Assembly: GCF_000315625.1 (NCBI RefSeq)
Contig: NW_005434446.1
Coordinates: forward strand, 1-48,940
Length of the DNA: 48,940 nucleotides
From: Guillardia theta CCMP2712
Lineage: Eukaryota; Cryptophyceae; Pyrenomonadales; Geminigeraceae
Reading direction: 5' to 3'
In this document: one piece after another, positions 1-8,240 of the stretch
Layout of the letters: each line of letters opens with the position of its first letter
How positions within the stretch are numbered: position 1 is the stretch's first letter
The notes under the pieces: model-generated
Database searches by the model: none
The model's input: only the letters and a program-made list of their open reading frames with translations
Told to the model about the DNA's origin: nothing
Made by a program: the position numbers and the translations under genes

Positions 1-679
1 CTCTCTTGGCTCGAATTTTGAAAGATCGATCGTGCACGATGCTCACATGTACAGCTGTGAACTTGAGACCATCGATCGCGAAGTCCTCTCTTCCCTGCCA
101 GAGCTTCTCCGCTTGTGCATTGCGGAGGAAGGAAACAGTCACCGGGATCTCCTCAGCACTCGCTATCTCGGGTCTATACGGAGCCTTCCACATGATTGCT
201 TTACTCTCTTGCACTGAGTCTACGATCAGTCCGATCTCTTCAAATTTCTTCTTCAGCTTTTCTTCATGGTTGACATACACCGAGGAGATGCCCAGGAGAG
301 TCATGGAGATGAAGGAAGTCACCTCGTTGCCTGCTGAGGCGGTGTATGTCTCGACCTTCTCCTTCTTGGCTTCTTCAATCTGCTGCATAAACCACTCTCT
401 GGATGCGTCACTCCATCCAGTCATCGCTTCTTGCAGAAGCTCACGTCGTGCCTGCTGACATGTCGAGCGGATGGCTTCTGCGATAGCGTCGGGGGTGCAT
501 CCCTCCACAGCCTTGCAAGCCTGGGCTGTCCTGCTGTTCGGATAACGCTTCGCGAAGCTCTTCACCCTCTCGACGAGATCAGCTTCGAGGACAGAGGCAT
601 CCACAAGTCCGCTCTGCGTGTATTGGCATGATCTCCGATACAGCAGGTTGCGAACATTTTCATCATACTGAAGAACCAT
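1..679 (-). CDS. Tandem-unit gene, copy 0 (N-terminal part, runs off left edge)
   Basis: This is the 5' part of the same gene seen in full at 1376-3521. I place the start at the ATG at 677-679 (reading MVLQYDENVRN), because the longer frame upstream begins only with TTG. The reading frame stays open to the window edge and is nearly identical to copy A, with scattered single-base differences. I do not recognise the protein family. Upstream lie a short conserved leader, eight 19-bp repeats and telomeric repeats. Whether this copy is intact cannot be judged, because its 3' two thirds lie outside the window. Confidence 0.6.
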   Translation of the reverse strand, partial: MVLQYDENVRNLLYRRSCQYTQSGLVDASVLEADLVERVKSFAKRYPNSRTAQACKAVEGCTPDAIAEAIRSTCQQARRELLQEAMTGWSDASREWFMQQIEEAKKEKVETYTASAGNEVTSFISMTLLGISSVYVNHEEKLKKKFEEIGLIVDSVQESKAIMWKAPYRPEIASAEEIPVTVSFLRNAQAEKLWQGREDFAIDGLKFTAVHVSIVHDRSFKIRAKR

Positions 680-771
680 ACTTAGAAAGCTATTTGAAGT
701 ATACAAACCTCTCGCTTGCAGCTTCCTTGGCGCCCTGGCAGCTTCCCCTACACCACGCGTGCAGCCATGGT

Positions 772-923
772 GCCTGAAATAACCGGCGCTGCCTGAAATA
801 ACCGGCGCTGCCTGAAATAACCGGCGCTGCCTGAAATAACCGGCGCTGCCTGAAATAACCGGCGCTGCCTGAAATAACCGGCGCTGCCTGAAATAACCGG
901 CGCTGCCTGAAATAACCGGCGCT
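772..923 (-). repeat. Eight 19-bp direct repeats upstream of copy 0
   Basis: Eight perfect or near-perfect copies of GCCTGAAATAACCGGCGCT (plus strand) sit about 90 bp upstream of the gene start, ending directly at the telomeric repeats. Copy A has only three slightly longer versions (20-bp spacing) at the same place. Variable-number 5' monomers upstream of a mobile unit recall promoter monomers of some non-LTR elements; that comparison is inference. Confidence 0.9.
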
Positions 924-924
924 A

Positions 925-969
925 CCTAAACCCTAAACCCTAAACCCTAAACCCTATTATTATTATTAT
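925..969. repeat. Interstitial telomeric repeats plus (ATT)n tail
   Basis: About four CCCTAAA units (plus strand) are followed by ATT repeats. Read on the minus strand, the 3' end of copy A (AATAAA at 975-980) is followed by ATA repeats and then directly by TTTAGGG repeats. The same arrangement recurs at 3673-3751. Confidence 0.92.
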
Positions 970-1132
970 GTGAGTTTATTAGAATGCTAGAATGTTGCTC
1001 GGCCTCGTTGTGGGCTTGTGCAATTGGATCCTAGTCTAAAGAGGCGCTCGAGCACTGGGAGTACACGGCCTACAATGCGAACCCTGCTTCTGAGGCGTCT
1101 TTCTACTCTCTACTTCTGCTGTCTTCTCTTGG

Positions 1133-1360
1133 CTTCCTCAGCCTCAGTCAGGAGAGTTGCCTCTCCTCACCTTGGCCTTCGGTCACCACCTACTCTACCT
1201 CCATTCAGCTTCCTCAGCCTCAGTCAGAAGAGTTGCCTCTCCTCACCTTGGCCTTCGGTCGCCACCTACTCGTCCTCCATTCAGCTTCCTCAGCTTCAGT
1301 CAGGAGAGTTGCCTCTCCTCACCTTGGCCTTCGGTCGCCTCCTACCTTCTCTCCGGGCCT
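1133..1360. repeat. Three ~75-bp tandem repeats in the 3' region of copy A
   Basis: Units start at about 1134, 1209 and 1284, each beginning CTTCCTCAGC and containing the same TTGCCTCTCCTCACC core. They lie downstream of the stop codon of the minus-strand gene and are probably 3' UTR. Copy B has the matching array at about 3915-4130 with small differences. Confidence 0.8.
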
Positions 1361-1375
1361 TACCTTGGGCTCAGC

Positions 1376-3521
1376 TCAAGCTCGGTACGGGCTCGCCCCG
1401 TCTTCTTCCTCGCCCTCGCCTTGCTCTTCCTCCATGTCTTCCTCTTCTTCGTCATCTTCCCTCATCTCCACTCGCAGTCGGTCCTTCTTGTCCACCTTCA
1501 GCGAGCAGGCCAGCACATGCATCTCTGCGAATTTACTCAGTGCTATGAACAGGAGGCTAAGAGATCGACGCTCTATGTCGTCGCTCTCCGCCTCCTGCTC
1601 AAGCTCAGCAGCTGCCGTTGCCCGTGGCGAGAACGCGCTGCCCCTCCTTGCCTTCTTGCTCTCTCCTTGCACGCGAGTCCAGCGCTTGCTCTGCAGCCAC
1701 TTCCCCAGCTTCTCCTTGAGCGCGTTGCGTCCCACTCCCTGCTCCTCTGGCATCTTCGCCCACTCTCCCAGCGCCATGAACTCCAGGCTCCCCGGAGAGT
1801 AGAAGGTGTCGTGGAGGTTGCCAACGGCCTTGTCCAGGACCAGCTTGATCGGCTCGCTCGTCCCTGCCTCGTTCAAAGAAGCTGCATCTTCGATGACTGC
1901 TGACAGCTCGCTGACGAGCTGCATGTCCTCTTGGCTTGACGGAGATGCTGCCTCCATTGTGATCCTCTCCAGGTCTGTAAACTCCAGCCACTCTCCCTCG
2001 CTCTCCTCCTGTCGCTGCGCTGCGTCGCTGGTGCCCCGCTGACCAGCCGCCTCAGAGTCGCTCCTTGTCGAAGCCGACTGCTTCGAGCTTGGTGGCTGCG
2101 CCTTCGAGATAGAAGGGCAGCTCCTTCATCATGCGTCGAGCATCCTCCGTGGAGCCGAGGAGGATGCATAGCTTGGACCCGTTCCAGGACTTGGTGTTCA
2201 AATCCTCCTCCATGTCGATGCCTTCAACGTTGATCTCGAGCCTGTTAGCGATCTCCAACAAGACTCTCTTGACTCTTGCGATAGACGTGTTGCCGCCGTT
2301 GCACAGCCCCTCCATCTCCTTCCTCGTGAAGCGACCAGATGCCGCCGTCGACTTGATGATGATCTTGATCTCCTTGCCGTCCTTGCCGCCTGCCTTCTTC
2401 TGCATCCTTGATGCCTTCTTCAACTTATTTCTGGACACAAAGCGATCAGCTGTCAACTCGACTGCGAGCGCCTCTCTGATCTTCGGGTCCTCGCTGAACA
2501 GAGTCAGGTGTACTCCCTCCATCGCTTCGCTCTCTCGGAAAGCTCGAAATGCTGTATCATTCGCCTCTGGGCAGCTCGAGGAGACGATCCACTCCACCTC
2601 CCTCTGTCTCCAGATGACGTTGGCCCCTACAGCGATGAAGCCTTTCTGACCTAAGCCTTTGTGGACTTGCTGTCCTGGCGCCCCAGCGACCAGCATGCCT
2701 GCCAGCGGCTGGAGTTGGACCGCTGCAAGGGACTGGCGCAGCAGCTGATAGCGATAGACGGCAGCTATCTCTGCTGTTGTCATGCCGCCCAAGGTTAGCA
2801 GGTGGGTCAGCTCTGCCAAGCTGCCCCCTTTGCCCCAGGGTCCTCTCTTGGCTCGAATCTTGAAAGATCTATCGTGCACGATGCTCACATGTACAGCTGT
2901 GAACTTGCGACCATCGATCGCGAAGTCCTCTCTTCCCTGCCAGAGCTTCTCTGCTTGTGCATTGCGGAGGAAGGAAACAGTCACCGGGATCTCCTCAGCA
3001 CTCGCTATCTCGGGTCTATACGGAGCCTTCCACATGATTGCTTTACTCTCTTGCACTGAGTCTACGATCAGTCCGATCTCTTCAAATTTCTTCTTCAGCT
3101 TTTCTTCATGGTTGACATACACCGAGGAGATGCCCAGGAGAGTCATGGAGATGAAGGGAGTCACCTCGTTGCCTGCTGAGGCGGTGTATGTCTCGACCTT
3201 CTCCTTCTTGGCTTCTTCAATCTGCTGCATAAACCACTCTCTGGATGCGTCACTCCATCCAGTCATCGCTTCTTGCAGAAGCTCACGTCGTGCCTGCTGA
3301 CATGTCGAGCGGATGGCTTCTGCGATAGCGTCGGGGGTGCATCCCTCCACAGCCTTGCAAGCCTGGGCTGTCCTGCTGTTCGGATAACGCTTCGCGAAGC
3401 TCTTCACCCTCTCGACGAGATCAGCTTCGAGGACAGAGGCATCCACAAGTCCGCTCTGCGTGTATTGGCATGATCTCCGATACAGCAGGTTGCGAACATT
3501 TTCATCATACTGAAGAACCAT
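1376..3521 (-). pseudogene. Tandem-unit gene, copy A, frameshifted
   Basis: The reading frame starts at the ATG at 3519-3521 and runs about 490 residues, then stops early after FDKERL near 2052. Copy B has two additional bases at the equivalent point (GAGTCAGGCTCC versus GAGTCGCTCC here). The missing pair shifts copy A out of frame, and the C-terminal part continues in another frame from 1957 to a stop at 1376. The C-terminal part contains a segment beginning MEAASPSSQED and ends in a long Glu/Asp-rich tail. There are no transmembrane segments and no visible reverse transcriptase, kinase or other known motif; basic stretches occur around the middle. The family is unrecognised. It could be a nucleic-acid-binding ORF of a telomere-associated element or a subtelomeric host gene family. 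An AATAAA follows at 975-980. Confidence 0.65.
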
Positions 3522-3613
3522 ACTTAGAAAGCTATTTGAAGTATACAAACCTCTCGCTTGCAGCTTCCTTGGCGCCCTGGCAGCTTCCCCTACACCACGC
3601 GTGCAGCCATGGT

Positions 3614-3672
3614 GCCTGAAATAACCGGCGCTTGCCTGAAATAACCGGCGCTTGCCTGAAATAACCGGCGCT
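3614..3672 (-). repeat. Three ~20-bp repeats upstream of copy A
   Basis: Three copies of GCCTGAAATAACCGGCGCT, two with an extra T, sit about 95 bp upstream of the copy A start. They are the counterpart of the eight-copy array at 772-923. Confidence 0.9.
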
Positions 3673-3715
3673 CTAAACCCTAAACCCTAAACCCTAAACC
3701 CTAAACCCTAAACCC

Positions 3716-3751
<36 letters not shown>
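3673..3751. repeat. Interstitial telomeric repeats plus (ATT)n tail between copies A and B
   Basis: About six CCCTAAA units are followed by roughly a dozen ATT units. They join the 5' repeats of copy A to the 3' end of copy B in the same order and polarity as at 925-969. Confidence 0.92.
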
Positions 3752-4151
3752 GTGAGTTTATTAGAATGCTAGAATGTTGCTCGGCCTCGTTGTGGGCTTT
3801 TGCAATTTGATCCTAGTCTAAAGAGGCGCTCGAGCACTGGGAGTACACGGCCTACAATGCGAACCCTGCTTCTGAGGCGTCTTTCTACTCTCTACTTCTG
3901 CTGTCTTCTCTTGGCTTCCTCAGCCTCAGTCAGGAGAGTTGCCTCTCCTCACCTTGGCCTTCGGTCACCACCTAGTCTACCTCCATTCAGCTTCCTCAGC
4001 CTCAGTCAGAAGAGTTGCCTCTCCTCACCTTGGCCTTCGGTCGCCACCTACTCGTCTCCATTCAGCTTCCTCAGCTTCAGTCAGGAGAGTTGCCTCTCCT
4101 CACCTTGGCCTTCGGTCGCCTCCTACCTTCTCTCCTTACCTTGGGCTCAGC

Positions 4152-5055
4152 TCAAGCTCGGTACGGGCTCGCCCCGTCTTCTTCCTCGCCCTCGCCTTGC
4201 TCTTCCTCCATGTCTTCCTCTTCTTCGCCATCTTCCCTCATCTCCACTCGCAGTCGGTCCTTCTTGTCCACCTTCAGCGAGCAGGCCAGCACATGCATCT
4301 CTGCGAATTTACTCAGTGCTATGAACAGGAAGCTAAGAGATCGACGCTCTATGTCGTCGCTCTCCGCCTCCTGCTCAAGCTCAGCAGCTGCCGTTGCCCG
4401 TGGCGAGAACGCGCTGCCCCTCCTTGCCTTCTTGCTCTCTCCTTGCACGCGAGTCCAGCGCTTGCTCTGCAGCCACTTCCCCAGCTTCTCCTTGAGAACG
4501 TTGCGCCCAACTCCCTGCTCCTCTGGCATCTTCGCCCACTCTCCCAGCGACATGAACTCCAGGCTCCCCGGAGAGTAGAAGGTGTCGTGGAGGTTGCCAA
4601 CGGCCTTGTCCAGGACCAGCTTGATCGGCTCGCTCGTCCCCGCCTCGTTCAAAGAAGTTGCATCTTCGATGACTGCTGACAGCTCGCTGACGAGCTGCAT
4701 GTCCTCTTGGCTTGACGGAGATGCTGCCTCCATTGTGATCCTCTCCAGGTCTGTAAACTCCAGCCACTCTCCCTCGCTCTCCTCCTGTCGCTGCGCTGCG
4801 TCGCTGGTGCCCCGCTGACCAGCCGCCTCAGAGTCAGGCTCCTTGTCGAAGCCGACTGCTTCGAGCTTGGTTGCTGCGCCTTCGAGATAGAAGGGCAGCT
4901 CCTTCATCATGCGTCGAGCATCCTCCGTGGAGCCGAGGAGGATGCATAGCTTGGACCCGTTCCAGGACTTGGTGTTCAAATCCTCCTCCATGTCGATGCC
5001 TTCAACGTTGATCTCGAGCCTGTTAGCGATCTCCAACAAGACTCTCTTGACTCTT
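4152..5055 (-). pseudogene. Tandem-unit gene, copy B, 5' truncated by gypsy LTR
   Basis: This is the C-terminal third of the same protein as copies 0 and A. Here the frame runs without the copy A frameshift through the EPDSEAAGQRG region to the acidic tail, stopping at 4152. The homology stops abruptly at 5055, where the LTR begins with TGTTG. Any longer frame upstream is LTR sequence read through. The N-terminal part of this copy is missing from the window, so it is a broken gene, although it shows what the frame looked like before the copy A deletion. Confidence 0.75.
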
Positions 5056-5302
5056 TGTTGTATACACAACACAGAGATTGTCAACGACACGAGTAAAGTA
5101 AGGATGAAGAAGATTGAGAAGCAGGAAATAGAAGTCTCTAAGTTTACTAGGAGGTAAACTACGCACAACCCCCACACTCACTGTGCATGCAAGTGGGGGA
5201 AATTCAGGAGGCCGTCCGCACGAGATGCGTCCGCCTATATAGGGAATATCCGGCAGAGTATCCGACGAGTATCCGAGGTTCCGGATCCTCATGGATACAA
5301 CA
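5056..5302 (-). repeat. 3' LTR of the gypsy element
   Basis: The 247-bp block starts TGTTGTATACACAACA and ends with ATGGATACAACA on the plus strand, giving TG...CA ends with inverted terminal TGTTGTAT. Just inside, on the minus strand, is a purine-rich GATGGAGCGA that fits a polypurine tract. Only one LTR is in the window, so the boundary is inferred from the ends and from where homology to copy A stops. Confidence 0.75.
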
Positions 5303-5376
5303 TCGCTCCATCTGCGCTTGACAACTTAGTTCCAACTTGTCCTTCGCTCTTACCATGAGGAGATGAACGACAGGAT

Positions 5377-7088
5377 TCAAAGTTCCACTTCGGACGAGTC
5401 GGAGGAGTCCAAGGCGTTGGAGGGTAAAGCTTGAAGAGCTTCACGTTCTTCGAATTGACGGATGAGTTCGCGAAGACCTGATTTCTTCTGCAATTCACGA
5501 GCAGGGAGCCAATTGTTCTCACTGACTTGATCATAGCCTGTCCACTTAACAAGGTACTGAATACCTCGACCGCGACGACGTTTGCTGAGGATGCTCTCGA
5601 TCTCGTATTCCAAGCCGTCTCTGGTGGCCAGAGGTTCGGGTGGTCGCTGGGGATCTTGATAGGCAGGGTCGCGCTCTGTATGCGGACGAAGCCACTTGAT
5701 GTTGATGACGGTGTTTCTGATCGATGCGAAGCGAGGAGAGACGTCGAGACGAACGGTGTTGTCTGAAACAAATTCCAGGATGCGGAAGGGACCAACGAAG
5801 CGAGGGTTGAGCTTCGAGGCGGCGTCGGGGATGTTGAGGTTGGCGGTAGAGAGCCAGACCAGATCTCCAACTTGATAGCGGCAGGGACGGCGGGCCTGCG
5901 CAAGGCGAGCTTCGGTGGCTCGCGCTGCAGCTTCGAGAGCAGCTCGGGCAGCTTCGGCGCTGACTTCGGTTGCTTCACGAATGGAGTCGAGGGTCTCGTC
6001 CTGATGATCGTCAGGTGAGGGCAGAGAGAGTTGTGTCCTGATAGGTTTGCCGAACATGACTTCGAAAGGGCTGGCACCGATGGGGCGGCGAACAGCGGAG
6101 TTTAGGTGAGTCTCCAGGATGGGGAGGTACCTATCCCAATCGGCTCGAGGATACTGCGTGGTGTAGATACGCAGAGCTTCGAGGACGACGGAGTTCATAC
6201 GCTCGGGTCGACCGTTGCTTTGAGGCATAAAAGGCGACGAATGCTTCACGTGAACGTTGAGCATCTTGAAGAGCGCGTTCCAGAATCTGGACGAAAAGAT
6301 GGCAGCGTTGTCGCTGATAAGGACTTGAGGAAGGCCTTGGGATCGAAACACGGTTTCGATGAATTTTTGAGCAGCTTGTTCAGACGTAATCGATTTACGG
6401 CAAGGGGTGAGATAAACTCGCCCTGTGAACTCGTCAATGAAGAGAAGAATTGCATCGTTCTTATCTCGAGTTCGTGGGAGTCCGGTCAGCAAGTCGAGAC
6501 TGACGACTTCGAAGCGTGTCGAGGGAACGGCGTGGGAATGAGGAGTACCCATTGGTCGTTGTCGATAAGATTTCCCTTGAAGACAATGCTGGCATGACAG
6601 GATGTAAAGCTCGGTATCTTTCCGAAGCTGGGGCCAATAAACAGTTGCTGCTAGCTGAAGGTAGGTTCTTGAAAACCCGAGGTGGGACTGAAGGTCGTGG
6701 GCGCGGAAGAGAACTTCTCGACGCAATGCTTGCGGAATGCACAGGCGGATGCGGCGCAGCGAATCTGTATAAAACAGAAGCTCATCATCCAGATGAAAAG
6801 AAGTGACGGAAGACTTGGCGCGGAGACGTTGGATAAGAGGACGACAGAAGTCGCACGTCTCGTAGGCGGCTTGAATCTGGTCCGACAAAGGCTGCAAGGC
6901 GCTGACGGTGAAGGCGAGCAAGAAGCCGTCCTCTTGACGGGAGAGTTGCTCGTGATGAGGAGCGACTGCAGTCGAGAGGGGAACTTCATCTTGACGGCTG
7001 AGAGCGTCGGGGACGACGTTCTGAGAACCTTTGACGTAACAGTACTCGGTGATTGCAAACTCGCTGAGCGTTTGAACTTGCGGCCAAC
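5377..7088 (-). pseudogene. Gypsy pol remnant: RNase H end, integrase, chromodomain
   Basis: The frame enters at the copia junction with the end of RNase H (pattern Y-x-K-G-S-Q-N-x-V-P-D-A-L-S-R), then continues about 514 residues. The integrase zinc region shows H..H and C..C (HDLQSH ... CQHC). The catalytic core shows DLLTG, SDNAAIF and PERMNS, matching the D, D and E positions. A GPF-like module (VGPFRI) follows, and near the C-terminus a chromodomain (YEIESIL ... YLVKWTGY ... NNWLPA), the hallmark of chromoviruses. The stop is at 5377, just before the polypurine tract and LTR. This segment is undamaged, but it is 5' truncated and cannot be autonomous. Confidence 0.9.
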
Positions 7089-7578
7089 TGTAAGAACTCA
7101 GGTTCTGACAAACCTCTCAGAAGTTCTTTCAGACGCGATAAGTTCAAGGGATGCGTCTAATCAGGTTGTGAACCAAGTGAAGCCTGCAGGTCCAAGCTAG
7201 TGGGCTGGAGCTTAGTCTGTGACTTAGAAGATCCGGTTGGTTGGAGCCTGGGGAAGCTGAGGCGGCGCCGGAGGAATCAAGAGGCGCCGGCTGTCGAAGA
7301 GGCAGCACTCGTACAGTGGTGGAAGTAAGGCGGTGGTGTGTGAAGGGAAGCTGTTTGGTTGGTCTTGCTGCTACGAGTGTTGGGAATAAAGTGCTGGGGA
7401 TTGTTGGGAAGTTGATCTGAGTTATCTGAGGTGTTTGGTTGGCTGTGAAAGTCATTGGTGTCTTCGTGCGCACATCATCTGTGAGTCTTGGTCTTTGGAC
7501 TTATCAGTCAGCTGTTGAGCTGTTCTACTAGTCATTCATCTGTGCACAGACTCTAGGAGTCAGGAATTGATTCCAATA
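7089..7578 (+). repeat. Copia 5' LTR
   Basis: It matches 12237-12726 over its whole length by eye. It begins TGTAAG and ends near GATTCCA/ATA. Confidence 0.9.
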
Positions 7579-7604
7579 CAAAAAGAAAATTTTCTTTTTG
7601 TATT
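7575..7604. repeat. 30-nt perfect palindrome at the primer-binding-site position
   Basis: Immediately after the 5' LTR there is a 15+15 perfect inverted repeat with half-site AATACAAAAAGAAAA and no loop. It lies where a tRNA primer-binding site is expected. I see no standard initiator-methionine tRNA complement here. Confidence 0.85.
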
Positions 7605-7901
7605 CACGAACAGAGGAATACAAAAAGACTCTACGATAAGATTCCAAGGACAACGAGTTAAAGGGCTCTTGGTCTTTGTGCGTCGAATTGACAACGAGTT
7701 TGAAGGCTCTTTAAGGCTCCTGGTTGTTGTACTGTACGCTGTTACTCATTTTTTTTGGAACGGTATTGGTAACTCCAAGTTGACGATCATGAGCATGCCA
7801 GATCTGCAAGAGGAGTTGAAACGAAGCCATGGTGATGTTCAGGTCGACAAGCTGAAGCATGGGAAGGTTACCTCCAAGGAAAAACTCGAGGACCTGTTCC
7901 A

Positions 7902-8240
7902 TTGGAACGCTCATCGGCCCAGAATGCAACGGAATCTGCATCACAGGCTAATCGACGGCAAGGAGCGTGGAAAGCAAATTTCACATTTGGTCTCGATTCC
8001 ACGTCTACCATCGAGGAATTGCAGGAAATTGCATTGCAGGTAAAGGAGAAAGAAGGAGCTGGAGGCCATACGTTCTTGCTGGACTCTGGTGCTAATATCT
8101 CCATGGAAAAATTCCTGAGGAAGTTGCAACGTCTGGCAGGAAGCGACACTGTCAGGGAGGCTCTGGTCCTGACGCAAGTGAAGTTTCCGCGAGCAAGCGC
8201 CTCCAATTGGAATTTCCACCTTCCTCGGTCCAAGGCCTGA
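7902..8240 (+). pseudogene. Copia gag/protease fragment
   Basis: This short frame contains FLLDSGANIS at about 8076-8105, which matches the D-S-G-A active-site motif of copia aspartic protease. It is in a different frame from the downstream pol ORF and overlaps it by about 30 bp. The upstream interior (7579-7901) has only short frames, so gag is either degenerate or very short. No zinc knuckle is visible. Confidence 0.55.

Larger units (their letters stand above)
5056..7088 (-). mobile_element. Ty3/gypsy chromovirus remnant (3' half)
   Basis: A 3' LTR (5056-5302) and a downstream part of pol are present in minus orientation. The element is cut at 7088, where the copia 5' LTR starts. Gag, protease, reverse transcriptase and the 5' LTR are absent from the window and do not resume after the copia element at 12727, so this is not a simple nested insertion. 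The LTR lies inside copy B of the tandem gene. Confidence 0.88.

Noticed and set aside
6-3473. Plus-strand ORFs across the tandem units (e.g. 6-458, 2782-3300, 1018-1548)
   Set aside because: They are shadows of the minus-strand gene, repeat with each unit and contain 3' UTR minisatellite sequence.
1376-3521. Reverse transcriptase or other retrotransposon enzyme in the tandem-unit gene
   Set aside because: No Y/F-x-D-D, endonuclease or zinc-knuckle motif is present in any frame of the unit.
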